NCBI GenBank assembly: GCA_011526085.1
Contig: WYBC01000039.1
Coordinates: 124,001-188,000, forward strand
Origin: Lysobacter sp.
GTDB lineage: Bacteria; Pseudomonadota; Gammaproteobacteria; Xanthomonadales; Xanthomonadaceae
DNA length: 64,000 nt
Direction of reading: 5' to 3'
Shown: positions 35,120 to 44,246 of the stretch, one piece after another
How the letters are laid out: every line of letters begins with the position of its first letter
How positions within the stretch are numbered: position 1 is the stretch's first letter
The notes under the pieces: model-generated
The model's input: the letters and a program-made list of their open reading frames with translations, nothing else
What the model was told of the DNA's origin: nothing
The model's database searches: none
Made by a program: the position numbers and the translations under genes

Positions 35120-35572
35120 ATGCGCATCGTCACCTTCCTGTCGACGTTCTGCCTCGCCGCTGCGGCAGCATTGCCCTGCGCGCCCGCGCGGGCCGACGAC
35201 CCCGCGCCCTGGGCCGAGATCCGGGTCGGCAGCCTGGCCGACAAGGATCGGCAGCAGTACGACGTGATGCTGATGGCCATTAACGGTTCGATGGATTTCC
35301 AGGACAGCAACCGCTACGAACTGGCGCCCGGCCGCTACCAGCTGCGCGTCGCCAGCACCAAACGCAGCCGCAGCGGCGAGATGACCGCGCGACCCTTCAC
35401 GCTCGAGATGAAACCCTGCGTGCGCTACGACCTGGTGGCGGACCACGCGCTGGCCGAATCGGAAGGCGGATGGAAGATCGTGGTTCGTGCGGAAAGCCCG
35501 ATCAAATCGTGCGCGAAGAAGTTCGGGCTGCTGCCGGCGGCCGGCGAACAGGCGGTCGCCGCCGGTTCCTGA
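35120..35572 (+). CDS. Secreted hypothetical protein, tandem paralogue B
   Basis: Encodes 150 aa and is a close paralogue of 34402-34854, with the same signal peptide layout (MRIVTFLSTFCLAAAAALPCAPARADD) and conserved GEMTARPFTLEMKPCVRYDLVADH core. An ATG six bases earlier (35114) is possible; 35120 is chosen to match the paralogue. CTGGAG lies 9-14 bases upstream of it. Both copies keep open frames and the same two C-terminal features, so both are probably functional. Role unknown. Confidence 0.75.
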   Translation: MRIVTFLSTFCLAAAAALPCAPARADDPAPWAEIRVGSLADKDRQQYDVMLMAINGSMDFQDSNRYELAPGRYQLRVASTKRSRSGEMTARPFTLEMKPCVRYDLVADHALAESEGGWKIVVRAESPIKSCAKKFGLLPAAGEQAVAAGS

Positions 35573-35700
35573 GTCGATCCCGGGGTGATTTGGCCGCGTG
35601 ATGCCGCGCGGACGCGCCTGCATCGCGGCCATCGAAGCCACGATGAACGGAAACGCGGTGCCGCGCGCGCAGGCGCGGGGCCGCCGGGTATCCTTCCGCC

Positions 35701-37503
35701 ATGTCGCCGCCCCCACGCCCCGCCATCGCCGCCGCGCTGTTGATGTTCTGCGCCGGCGCGCAGGCCGCGCAGATCGCCGGGGTGCGCATCGACGGCCTCG
35801 ATCCGCTCATGGAAACCAACGTGCGCACCGCGCTGTCGCTGGAAGACGCGGTCGGCAAGCGCGTGTCCGATGCCCGGCTGGACTATCTGCTGCGCGTGGC
35901 CGAGGACGAAACCCGCGAGGCGCTGGAACCGTTCGGTTATTACTCGCCCGACATCGCCATCGCCGACAGCGCCGCAGGCGCCGCGGTGGCCGACGATGCG
36001 CCGGTGTCGGTGACCATCAGCGTGCGCATCGGCGAGCCGGTGCGGGTCCGCAGCGCCGCCCTGGCGATCGAAGGCGACGGCGACGACGACCGCTATCTGA
36101 AGGAAGAGCTGGATGCGTTCACGCCGAAGGTCGGCGACGTGTTCGAGCACGCGCGCTACGAGCAGAGCAAGGCCTTCATCACCCGCCGCCTCGCCGAGCG
36201 CGGCTATTTCGATGCCGACTTCGCCGCGCGCCGGGTCGAAGTGACCCGTGCCGAGCGTGCGGCCGACATCGATCTGCGCTGGAACAGCGGCGACCGCTAC
36301 GACATGGGCGAGATGATCTTCGATCAGGGGCCCAAACCCATCATCCGCGAATCGCTGCTGCGCGAGTTCATCTACTGGGAAGAGGGCGACTACTACCACC
36401 AGGGCCGTCTCGACCGCCTGCGCAAATCGCTGACCGGGCTGGACTACTTCAGCCGCATCGACATCGAACCCTCGCCCGAGGACGCGGTGGACGGCCGCGT
36501 GCCGGTGACGGTGCGGCTCACGCCGGCGAAGCGCAGCATCTACAGCGTCGGCGGCAGCTTCGGCACCGACAGTGGTTTCGGCGTATCGCTGGGGCTGGAG
36601 CGGCGCTATCTCAATTCGCGCGGGCACAAGGCGCTGGCGCAGCTGGACTACGCCGAGAAGCGCAAGACCCTGACCCTGCAGCACCGCATTCCCGCGTTCG
36701 CGTGGCGCGACGGCTGGTACACCACCAGCCTGCAGGCCTACGACGAACAGACCGAATACATCGACACCCGCCGCTACGAAGCGGTGTTCAGCCGCAGCGG
36801 GCAATACAACCGCGAACTCAATCTGGTCGCGTCCGTGCATGCATTGCAGGAGCGCTGGGCCTACGCCATCGACGACCGCCTGCGCCCGGTGCGGCTGTAC
36901 CGGCAATCGACCTATCTGTATCCGTCGCTCGTCGCCGAATACGTGAAGGCCGACGATCGCATCCACCCGCGCAACGGCTTCGGCGGCACCGCGACCCTGC
37001 GCGGCGGGCTGGAAGGCGCGGGCTCGGACGCGAACTTCCTGCAGCTGCACGTGCGCGGCAGCTGGTTCCGCGGGCTGGGCGAACGCAGCCGGCTGATCGC
37101 GCGCGGCGAAGTCGGCGCGACCTTCACCGATGCGCTGGCCGAAATCCCGCCGACCCTGCGCTTCTACGCCGGCGGCGACCGCAGCGTGCGCGGCTACGAC
37201 TATCGCGAGATCGGCCCGCGCATCCGTCCGGTCGCCGGCGGCAAGGCGTTCGCGGTCGGCGCGAAGAACGTGGCCACCGCCAGCCTCGAATACGAGCAGT
37301 ACTTCAACGACGCCTGGGGTTTCGCCGCGTTCGTCGACGGCGGCAGCGCGTTCGACGACCAGCTCGACCGCTGGCGCAAGGGCATCGGCCTGGGCCTGCG
37401 CTGGAAATCGCCGGTCGGGCCGCTGCGCGTCGACATCGGCCACGGCCTGGACGATCCGGACGCGTCCTTCACCCTGCACATCAATCTCGGCGCGGACCTC
37501 TGA
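35701..37503 (+). CDS. tamA: Outer membrane translocation/assembly protein TamA
   Basis: An Omp85-family outer membrane protein of 600 aa that works with TamB in inserting some outer membrane proteins or in phospholipid transport. After a signal peptide (AAALLMFCAGAQA) come periplasmic POTRA-like domains to about residue 270 (VRIDGL, LRVAEDETREALEPFGYY, FITRRLAERGYFDADF, FDQGPKPIIRESLL). The remainder is a 16-strand-type beta barrel, with the Omp85 lid-loop motif GGDRSVRGYDYREIGPR and the C-terminal strand VRVDIGHGL...FTLHINLGADL. tamB begins 3 bp after its stop, the usual operon. Confidence 0.95.
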   Translation: MSPPPRPAIAAALLMFCAGAQAAQIAGVRIDGLDPLMETNVRTALSLEDAVGKRVSDARLDYLLRVAEDETREALEPFGYYSPDIAIADSAAGAAVADDAPVSVTISVRIGEPVRVRSAALAIEGDGDDDRYLKEELDAFTPKVGDVFEHARYEQSKAFITRRLAERGYFDADFAARRVEVTRAERAADIDLRWNSGDRYDMGEMIFDQGPKPIIRESLLREFIYWEEGDYYHQGRLDRLRKSLTGLDYFSRIDIEPSPEDAVDGRVPVTVRLTPAKRSIYSVGGSFGTDSGFGVSLGLERRYLNSRGHKALAQLDYAEKRKTLTLQHRIPAFAWRDGWYTTSLQAYDEQTEYIDTRRYEAVFSRSGQYNRELNLVASVHALQERWAYAIDDRLRPVRLYRQSTYLYPSLVAEYVKADDRIHPRNGFGGTATLRGGLEGAGSDANFLQLHVRGSWFRGLGERSRLIARGEVGATFTDALAEIPPTLRFYAGGDRSVRGYDYREIGPRIRPVAGGKAFAVGAKNVATASLEYEQYFNDAWGFAAFVDGGSAFDDQLDRWRKGIGLGLRWKSPVGPLRVDIGHGLDDPDASFTLHINLGADL

Positions 37504-37506
37504 CCG

Positions 37507-40500
37507 ATGCGCAAGGACGCCGAAACTGCGGACCAGCGCGAGGCGCGCATCGCCGAACTGCGCCAGCGGCGTCGCGCGCGCATGCGCTGGCTGGCGATCC
37601 GCAGCCTGCTGCTGATGCTGGCGCTGGTGGTCGTTGCGATCGCGCTGGGCTATTTCCTGTTCAACACCTTCCGCGGTCGCGACGTGCTGCTGGGCCAGAT
37701 CGTGTCGCGCCTGCCCGCAGGCAGCACGCTGACCTGGTCGCGCGCCGAGGGCCCGGCGTCCGGGCCGATGGTGCTGCACGATGTCGAATTCGTGCATCGC
37801 GGTTGTCCAGATGTCGACGGCGAACCGGTGGCCTGGCCCGGTTGCGCAACGCCGCTGCTCACCGTGTTCGCGGCGAAGCGCGTCGAACTCGACCCGACCC
37901 TGCAGCCGCTGCTCGGCCGTCGCCTGCGCCTGGAGGCGCTGCGGATCGACGACGCCACGCTGACGCTGCCCGAGAGCGACGAACCGTTCGAGCTGCCGCG
38001 CTGGCCGGAATCGCTGCCGGCGATCGCGCCGCCGCTGGCGCTGGACGCCGGATCGATCGCGGTCGATCGATTGCGCGTGGTGCAGGGCGGCGACACCGTG
38101 ATCGACGTGCGCGCGCTGCGCGGCGGCCTGCTTGCCGAAGACGGTCGCCTGCATCTCGAACGCCTGCAGGCCGCGACCGACCGCGGCCGTTTCGCGCTGC
38201 ACGGCGATTACGCGCCGGGCGACCGCTATCGCATGGATCTCACCGCGAGCGCCCTGCTGCCCGCGGCGGCGGGCAACACGCCCGCGCGCCTCGGGCTGAT
38301 CGCGCGCGGCGATCTGCGCCGGCTCGATGTCGCGCTCGCCGGCCGCGCGCCGGCGCCGCTGCGCGCACGCTTGCGACTCGACGGCGAGGTGCGGCCGCGC
38401 TGGACGTTCGCAGCGAAGAGCGATGCGCTGACGCTGTCCGCATTGCTCGGCAACGATGACGACGAAGCCGTGCCGTATGCGTTCGATCTGCGCGCCCACG
38501 GCATCGGCGGCGCGGCGAACCTGCAGGGCCGCGTCGCGCAGGGCGGCATCGCTCAGGACGGCATCGAGGCGACGATCCTGCCGTCGAAGCTCACCGTCGA
38601 GAACCAGAAGCTGCTGCTCGCGCCGCTGTCGCTCGAACTGCTCGGCGGCACGCTGTCGGCGAACGGTCGCGCGGATTTCACCGAGCCCGCGGACGCGCGT
38701 TTCGACGGCCGCGTCATCGCGCGCCAGCTGCGTTGGCAGGGCGACACGGCGGATGCGGTGGCGGTGGTCGGCGACGGCGATTTCAAACTCTCCGGCCGGC
38801 TGCGCGCGTGGATCGCCGAAGGCGACGCGACGCTGCTGCGCGGCAGGGAGCGCGCGGTGGTGTCGCTGAAGGCGAAGGGCGACGACCGCAGTGCGCGAAT
38901 CGACACGCTGCGCGCGACGATGCCGAGCGGCCGCCTCGACGGCCGCGGCACCGTGACCTGGGCGCCGTCGCTTGGCTGGCAGGCCGAAGCGACGCTCGCG
39001 GGCTTCGACCCCGGTTATCTGCTGCCCGATTGGCGCGGCGCGGTGAACGGCGCGCTGCGCAGCACCGGCGAGACCCGTCGCGACGGCGGGCTCGACGTGC
39101 GCGTCGATGCCGATCGCCTCGGCGGCCGTCTGCGTGGCCGTGCGCTCGGCGGTCGCGCGAACGTACTCGCCCGACTGCCCGCGCGCGACGACGGCCGCAC
39201 CGATTATTCCGGCGAGGTCGCGCTCACCCTCGGCGCCAGCCGCGTCGATGCGAAGGGCCGCGTCGCCGACACGCTCGACATCGACGCGAATCTCGCGCCG
39301 CTGCAGTTGAACGATCTGCTGCCCACGGCGCAGGGCGTGCTGCGCGGCACGCTGCGCCTCACCGGCCCGCGCGCGCAGCCGGACATCGCGGTCGATCTCG
39401 CTGGCCAGTCGCTGGCCCATGAAGACTGGACCGCCGATGCGCTGCGCGTGCGCGGTCGCCTGCCGTGGCGCGCGGGCGCGGCCGGCGCGCTGGCCATCGA
39501 CGGCGAGCAGGTCGAAGCCGGGCTCGCGTTCGCGCGCCTGCATCTGGACGCGCGCGGCGCGGTGGAAAATCTCCGCGTCGAAGGCGACGCCGATACCGAC
39601 ATCGGTCGCATCGATCTCGCCGGTGATGTCGCGAAGCGCGGCGCGCAGTGGGCCGGCACGCTCGCCGCGCTGCGCCTGGCGCCGACCACCGGTCCGGCCT
39701 GGGCGCTGCGCGCGCCGGCCGCCTTCGCCGCGACGCCTTCGCCTGCCGGGTTGCGCCTGCGCATCGCATCGAGCTGCTTCGCCACCGTGAGCGCGAACGC
39801 GGCCGGCGAACTCTGCGCCGACATCGATTGGCCGACCCGCGCCGACGTGCGCGGCGAAGCGCTACCGCTGGCGCTGGTCGTGCCGTATCTGCCGGAACGC
39901 GAGCGCGGCCAGGCCTGGCATCTGCGCGGTGCGGTCGATCTCGATGCGCAGGTGCGCCCGCGCGCCGGCAGTTGGGCCGGCACCGCGCGCGTGCGTTCCG
40001 CCGAGGGCGGGCTGTCGATCGACGCCCGCGGCCGTCGCGAAATCCTCGCCTATCGCGATCTCACCCTCGACGCGCGCTTCGACCCGCAGCGGATCGAAGC
40101 CGACCTCGCCAGCGCGCTGGCGCCCGACGGCCGCGTCGCCGCGCGCATCGCCACCGGCTGGGACGCCTACGCGCCGCTGCAGGGCACGATCGACATCGAC
40201 ACCCGCGAACTCACCTGGCTGGAACTGTTCTCGCCCGACATCGTCGATCCGCAGGGCCGCTTGAACGGCCGCATCGCATTGGCCGGCACCCGCGCGCAGC
40301 CGGCGCTGGGCGGGCAGGCGCGGCTCAGCGATTTTCGCGCCGAATTCCCGGCGCTCGCGCTGGCCCTGCGCGAAGGCGACGTACGCATGGACGCGCAGTC
40401 CGACGGCAGCGCACGCATCGTCGGCAGCGTGCGCAGCGGCGACGGCACGCTGCGCGTCGACGGCACGCTGGGCTGGCGCGACGACGACACGCCCCTGCGG

Positions 40501-41427
40501 CTCGCGCTGCGCGGCGAGAACGTGCTGGTCTCCGACACCCGCGAACTGCGCGCGGTGGTCGATCCCGATGTCGAAGTGCGCTACGCCGCCGGCCAGCCGA
40601 TCGCGGTGACCGGCCGCGTGCGGATTCCCAGCGCGAAGATCGATCTCGAAGGCCTCGATGCCGGCGTCTCGGCGTCGGAAGACGTGGTCGTGCTCGATCC
40701 CGCCAATCCCGAGCGCAGCGGCAGCACACCGCTGGATCTCGATCTCACCCTCGCGATGGGCGACGACGTGCGCCTCTCCGGCTTCGGCCTGCAGGGCACG
40801 CTCGGCGGCAGCGTGCGCATGCGCGCGCGCCCGGGCCGCGAGACCGTGGCCACCGGTTCGCTGGACGTGGACGGCCGCTACACCGCCTACGGTCAGAAAC
40901 TGCAGATCACCCGCGGCCGTCTGCTGTGGTCGAACAGCGCCTTCGGCGATCCGGTGATCGACATCCGCGCCGAACGCGAGGTCGGCGACGTCACCGCCGG
41001 CCTCGATGTCACCGGCCGCGCCTCCGCGCCGGTCGCGCAGGTGTGGAGCAATCCCGCGACCAGCGAATCCGAAGCCCTGGCCTATCTCGCCCTGGGCCGC
41101 CCGCTGTCCAGCGCCAGCGCCGACGAAAACCGACAGCTCAGCGGCGCCGCAGCCGCGCTGTCCGCCGGCAACCTGCTGGCCTCGCAGCTCGGCGCGAAGA
41201 TCGGCCTCGACGACGCCGGCGTCAGCGAATCCCGCGCCCTCGGCGGCAGCGTCGTCGGCATCGGCAAATACCTTTCGCCACGGTTGTATGTGAGCTACGG
41301 CGTGTCCCTGCTCGGCACCGGCCAGGTGATCACCCTGAAATACCTGCTGCGCAAGGGCTTCGACATCGAGATCGAATCCAGCACCGTCGAAAACCGCGGC
41401 TCGGTGAACTGGCGGAAGGAAAAATAG
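37507..41427 (+). CDS. tamB: TamB, inner-membrane-anchored translocation/lipid-transport protein
   Basis: A 1306-aa protein of the AsmA-like/RBG superfamily. It has one N-terminal transmembrane helix (LLLMLALVVVAIALGYFLF, about residues 38-56) and then a very long beta-rich periplasmic region expected to form a hydrophobic groove spanning to TamA. The C-terminal DUF490 domain is recognisable: GSVRMRARPGRETVATGSLDVDGRYTAYGQKLQI, then VWSNPATSESEALAYLALGRP and the ending GTGQVITLKYLLRKGFDIEIES. Three bp after tamA, thus an operon. Length is usual for the family. Confidence 0.95.
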   Translation: MRKDAETADQREARIAELRQRRRARMRWLAIRSLLLMLALVVVAIALGYFLFNTFRGRDVLLGQIVSRLPAGSTLTWSRAEGPASGPMVLHDVEFVHRGCPDVDGEPVAWPGCATPLLTVFAAKRVELDPTLQPLLGRRLRLEALRIDDATLTLPESDEPFELPRWPESLPAIAPPLALDAGSIAVDRLRVVQGGDTVIDVRALRGGLLAEDGRLHLERLQAATDRGRFALHGDYAPGDRYRMDLTASALLPAAAGNTPARLGLIARGDLRRLDVALAGRAPAPLRARLRLDGEVRPRWTFAAKSDALTLSALLGNDDDEAVPYAFDLRAHGIGGAANLQGRVAQGGIAQDGIEATILPSKLTVENQKLLLAPLSLELLGGTLSANGRADFTEPADARFDGRVIARQLRWQGDTADAVAVVGDGDFKLSGRLRAWIAEGDATLLRGRERAVVSLKAKGDDRSARIDTLRATMPSGRLDGRGTVTWAPSLGWQAEATLAGFDPGYLLPDWRGAVNGALRSTGETRRDGGLDVRVDADRLGGRLRGRALGGRANVLARLPARDDGRTDYSGEVALTLGASRVDAKGRVADTLDIDANLAPLQLNDLLPTAQGVLRGTLRLTGPRAQPDIAVDLAGQSLAHEDWTADALRVRGRLPWRAGAAGALAIDGEQVEAGLAFARLHLDARGAVENLRVEGDADTDIGRIDLAGDVAKRGAQWAGTLAALRLAPTTGPAWALRAPAAFAATPSPAGLRLRIASSCFATVSANAAGELCADIDWPTRADVRGEALPLALVVPYLPERERGQAWHLRGAVDLDAQVRPRAGSWAGTARVRSAEGGLSIDARGRREILAYRDLTLDARFDPQRIEADLASALAPDGRVAARIATGWDAYAPLQGTIDIDTRELTWLELFSPDIVDPQGRLNGRIALAGTRAQPALGGQARLSDFRAEFPALALALREGDVRMDAQSDGSARIVGSVRSGDGTLRVDGTLGWRDDDTPLRLALRGENVLVSDTRELRAVVDPDVEVRYAAGQPIAVTGRVRIPSAKIDLEGLDAGVSASEDVVVLDPANPERSGSTPLDLDLTLAMGDDVRLSGFGLQGTLGGSVRMRARPGRETVATGSLDVDGRYTAYGQKLQITRGRLLWSNSAFGDPVIDIRAEREVGDVTAGLDVTGRASAPVAQVWSNPATSESEALAYLALGRPLSSASADENRQLSGAAAALSAGNLLASQLGAKIGLDDAGVSESRALGGSVVGIGKYLSPRLYVSYGVSLLGTGQVITLKYLLRKGFDIEIESSTVENRGSVNWRKEK

Positions 41428-41486
41428 CGGGCGGGGATCGCCGAAGTGTCTCGCCCAACGAACGCGCAGACCTCTTCGCTCCCGTC

Positions 41487-41518
41487 ATCCCGGCGAAGGC
41501 CGGGATCGCGCTTTTATC
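41487..41518 (+). terminator. Terminator after tamB
   Basis: ATCCCGGC-GAAG-GCCGGGAT, a perfect 8-bp stem with a tetraloop (41487-41506), is followed by CGCGCTTTTATC. The core CATCCCGGCGAAGGCCGGGA is also a widespread dispersed motif in proteobacteria, so it may be a repeat doing duty as a terminator. Confidence 0.65.
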
Positions 41519-41693
41519 GTTTGCGTGGCTGCAACAACTGAAGATGTCATGCGTCAATGACGCATCGCGGGCGTGTATCGACGGCCGATGCAACCCGCGA
41601 TTCGTTGCCGGATCTTGCGATTGACAGTCTGCTTGTGGCGGTGGCAGCGTAGGGGTTATGCCCCGGGTTGGGGTCGAATGGTAATTGAGCCAC

Positions 41694-42185
41694 ATGTGGA
41701 AGATCATCGCGACATCGGCCCTCTTCTTGGCATTTTCCTCGGCAAACGCGCACGAGGATCGGATGCTTCCTGTTCTCTCCGATGGCACGATTTCCGGCCT
41801 CCCCGCCACTTTCGGCAAGGTCAAGCTCAGCATTTCCCGCGCATCGAATTCCGGAAGGATCGATGGCGTTCAACTGTCCGGTCCAAGCTTCAGAACCACA
41901 CTCAATCCCTGTTTGCTGGATAGATTCGCTTCTGCAAGCCATGTAGTAGCAAGCGGCTCCTGGTACCACGACCTTCGCCGGTATCCCCCTTATGTATCGC
42001 TTTACTTCCATATCGGCGAGCACGATTTTCGCAGGTACGACAACGAGTACTATTCCGTGACGTTTTCGCTCATAGACGGCCGCATTCTTTCCGGACTTCG
42101 TGCCTGGGATCCCTGGTGGGGCCAGTGGCGCGCCCAATACATCAGGCCCGCGGATAAATGTTCCCACTGGGATAGTGTTTCGTGA
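41694..42185 (+). CDS. Secreted hypothetical protein in an AT-richer patch
   Basis: Encodes 163 aa with signal peptide (MWKIIATSALFLAFSSANAH). The mature part is beta-rich and aromatic (GSWYHDLRRYPPYVSLYFHIGEHDFRRYDNEYYSVTFSLIDGR, RAWDPWWGQWRAQYI). I do not recognise a family. The gene is AT-richer than tamB and the genes further on, and it sits between tamB and a transposable element, so it may be acquired. The ATG at 41694 is chosen over a TTG at 41685. Confidence 0.7.
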   Translation: MWKIIATSALFLAFSSANAHEDRMLPVLSDGTISGLPATFGKVKLSISRASNSGRIDGVQLSGPSFRTTLNPCLLDRFASASHVVASGSWYHDLRRYPPYVSLYFHIGEHDFRRYDNEYYSVTFSLIDGRILSGLRAWDPWWGQWRAQYIRPADKCSHWDSVS

Positions 42186-42251
42186 TGTGGCCTACAATTC
42201 ATTCAAGCCCAAGTCGTTTCGCGGGTTAGCTTGATTCAGGCATCAGGAAAC

Positions 42252-42725
42252 ATGAGAAACGGCTACCGCATCTCGGACTATGAAAACGCCAATGCAAGTG
42301 ATGGCGCTGCGGAAACGCCCGTGCATGGAAATGCGTGGGTCGGCAATCACCGGGCTGTTCGGAGGCTCCTGCGCAAGGGCTGGAGCGTAAACGTCCTGGA
42401 TAGCACGGGAGAATCTCCATTGCATGGAGCGTGCGCTTCGGGCCGAGCCACCGTGGTGAGTGTACTTCTGGCAAACGGTGCAGACCCCAACATTCAAGCG
42501 ATGGATACGGGCAACACGCCGTTGCACTGGGCATGTGGTTGGGACGGGACTCTCGGCATCGTGAGATCTCTCCTGAAAGCGGGAGCGAGCCAGGATCTGA
42601 CCAATGCCAGCGGTGAAAAGCCCATCGATATTGCAAGAAGATTCGGCCGGGGAAAGATCGTGGATCTGCTTGATCGGCCTGTGAAAGACTGGGAAGCGAA
42701 AGACTGGGACACCCAAAAATCCTAG
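42252..42725 (+). CDS. Ankyrin-repeat protein with repeat-derived C-terminus
   Basis: A 157-aa cytoplasmic protein (no signal) preceded by AGGAAAC. Ankyrin repeats are evident: ETPVHGNAWVGNHRAVRRLLRKGWSVNVLD, ESPLHGACASGRATVVSVLLANGADPNIQ, NTPLHWACGWDGTLGIVRSLLKAGASQDL, and EKPIDIARRFGRGKIVDLL. It presumably binds a partner protein. The last 10-16 residues (KDWEAKDWDTQKS) are encoded by DNA related to the flank of the neighbouring mobile element (AAGACTGGGACACCC at 42700-42714), so the original C-terminus may have been replaced by the insertion. AT-richer than the surroundings. Confidence 0.8.
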   Translation: MRNGYRISDYENANASDGAAETPVHGNAWVGNHRAVRRLLRKGWSVNVLDSTGESPLHGACASGRATVVSVLLANGADPNIQAMDTGNTPLHWACGWDGTLGIVRSLLKAGASQDLTNASGEKPIDIARRFGRGKIVDLLDRPVKDWEAKDWDTQKS

Positions 42726-42745
42726 GAGAAAGCTAGGAGAAAGAA

Positions 42746-43148
42746 TGGGACACCCACAAATCCCAGATGCCTCCAGATGAAGCGATCTCGCGACGCACAG
42801 TCGCGTAGAAACAGCATCATGATGTCCATCCGGAAATCCTTCGATCACGGCTGATCCTCCCTTGCGGGCCGCGATGTGGTCTGCATCCGATCTCAGCTCA
42901 GCCGGATCGCCAACCGAATCCCCTTCAACCACTGCTGACCGAGGAAAGACTGGGACACCCACAAATCCCAGATTCCTCAAGATGAAGCGATCTCGCGACG
43001 CACAGTCGCGTAGAAACAGCATCATGATGTCCATCCGGAAATCCTTCGACCACGGCCGATCCTCCCTTGCGGGCCGCAATGTGGTCTGCATCCGATCTCA
43101 GCTCAGCCGGATCGCCAACCGAATTCCCTTCAACCACTGCTGACCGAG
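42746..43148. repeat. 198-bp tandem direct repeat
   Basis: Copies 42746-42943 and 42951-43148, nearly identical, separated by 7 bp. The second copy contains the last 17 codons of the transposase gene and its downstream region; the first is therefore a duplicated, gene-less element end. No other gene is seen in 42726-43097. Confidence 0.92.
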
Positions 43149-44054
43149 ACGTTCGGCCAACGCGAACAAATCCTGGGCCGAACCCGCCGCACGCGCCCAA
43201 CCGCCTCCGAAGGCGGCAACGCGGGTCGTCCAGCGGCGCGCATCGTGGTCGATCGCAGTGACGATCGCGGGTGCGCCCTCCGGGATTCGACCGCGCTTGC
43301 CCGGTACGCATGCCCGGCCGGTCCAATCCAGCAGTTGCAGGTAATCCGCGGTGCTCAGATCGAAGCCTGGGCGCAGCCCGCCCGCGATCGGACGCATCGG
43401 CCTTGTCAGCGATTCCGGGTCCACCCGGACGGTCCGGATGCGTTCGGCAACGCTCGTATGCGTGGAGGTGTCCAGTCGATCGGCCGTCCCGGCTCGGATC
43501 GGGTTGAGGTCGACGTAAGCCATGGCCGCGAGCAGCGAGCGCTGGTCGCACAAGGCCTGGCACTTGAAGCGACCTTCCCAGAATCGGCCCTTGCAGCCGT
43601 CTTCGCGATTCGCGCGGCGAGCGATCGGTTCGACGAGGCATCGCATGAACCACGAGAGACTTCCCAGCCGCCTGCGGACCAGGTCGAGCCGCAGCGGGTC
43701 GGCCAGAAGACGCATGCGCTTGTGTTCCATCGCTGCTTTGGAATCTTCGCGCGGCGGGAACAGGCGTACCCAGCGTGCCGCGACGGCTTCATCGCCCCAT
43801 CCGGATACCGCAGCGGGATCGATACCGAGCACCAGATGCAGATGATTGCTCATGATGGCGTAAGCGTGGATCTCCACGGCGAAGCATTCGGCGACGAGGC
43901 GGATCCGTGTCTCGACCCAGGCCTTGCGGTGCTCGTAATTCCGCCCCGAATATTCATCCATGCCGCAGAGAAATGCCCGCCGCACGCAGCGCTGGACACA
44001 GTGATAAGTGCCGGCAAGATCGGACGGAGCGATGTGCGAACGTGGGCGGGTCAT
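43098..44054 (-). CDS. REP-associated tyrosine transposase (RAYT, IS200-like Y1 fold)
   Basis: A 318-aa HUH single-strand transposase. The metal-binding HUH motif is SNHLHLVLG (H-L-H) and the nucleophilic Tyr lies in AAMAYVDLNPIRAG, both typical of RAYT enzymes that process REP-like hairpins. The N-terminus (PSDLAGTYHCVQRCVRRAFLCG) also fits the family. C-terminal 100 residues form an accessory part. The frame is intact and could be active; its likely substrate are the terminal repeats around it or the genome's dispersed palindromes. C-terminus and downstream sequence are duplicated at 42746-42943. Confidence 0.88.
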   Translation of the reverse strand: MTRPRSHIAPSDLAGTYHCVQRCVRRAFLCGMDEYSGRNYEHRKAWVETRIRLVAECFAVEIHAYAIMSNHLHLVLGIDPAAVSGWGDEAVAARWVRLFPPREDSKAAMEHKRMRLLADPLRLDLVRRRLGSLSWFMRCLVEPIARRANREDGCKGRFWEGRFKCQALCDQRSLLAAMAYVDLNPIRAGTADRLDTSTHTSVAERIRTVRVDPESLTRPMRPIAGGLRPGFDLSTADYLQLLDWTGRACVPGKRGRIPEGAPAIVTAIDHDARRWTTRVAAFGGGWARAAGSAQDLFALAERLGQQWLKGIRLAIRLS

Positions 44055-44110
44055 GGAACAAGCGTGACATTGATCAACGCGGGGCGCGGTCCGGATTTAC
44101 CGCGTGTGCG

Positions 44111-44187
44111 CGTCGGAGTAGTCTGATTCGTGGGTGTCCTTGTTCTCTCCCGTCGGAGTAGTCTGATTCGTGGGTGTCCTTGTTCTC
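44111..44187. repeat. 37-bp tandem direct repeat at right end of the element
   Basis: CGTCGGAGTAGTCTGATTCG followed by TGGGTGTCCTTGTTCTC occurs at 44111-44147 and again at 44151-44187, a period of 40 bp. It contains the inverted counterpart of the left-end GGACACCCAC motif. The rest of 44055-44246 holds no gene. Confidence 0.92.
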
Positions 44188-44246
44188 CCACTCTTGCTCC
44201 CAAGCATGTCCGTCAACGCGGGCATGCGGTCTGATCGAGGCTTTGG

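Larger units (their letters stand above)
34265..35572 (+). repeat. Tandem duplication of promoter region plus gene
   Basis: Unit A (34265-34854) and unit B (34988-35572) are diverged copies of the same upstream region and gene. Both begin GCCGTGATTGGCATCAAGG and keep similarity through the leader (CATCTTC..CG.. and AATCCGCC) and the whole 150-codon reading frame. The spacing of the units is 723 bp. The 133 bp between them contain a glyS fragment and a repeat arm. Confidence 0.9.
42746..44187 (-). mobile_element. RAYT-type transposable element with duplicated ends
   Basis: About 1.44 kb containing a Y1-type transposase gene (43098-44054). The left edge carries TGGGACACCCAC (42746, 42951 and, variant, 42705) and the right edge the complement CGTGGGTGTCC (44130 and 44170), giving terminal inverted repeats GGACACCCAC/GTGGGTGTCC. 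Both ends are duplicated in tandem: 198-bp copies on the left and 37-bp copies on the right. Target duplications were not found. Confidence 0.75.

Noticed and set aside
42746-43148. Possible CRISPR-like repeat array
   Set aside because: Only two copies, each 198 bp, with a 7-bp gap and part of a transposase gene in one of them. No spacers or cas genes.
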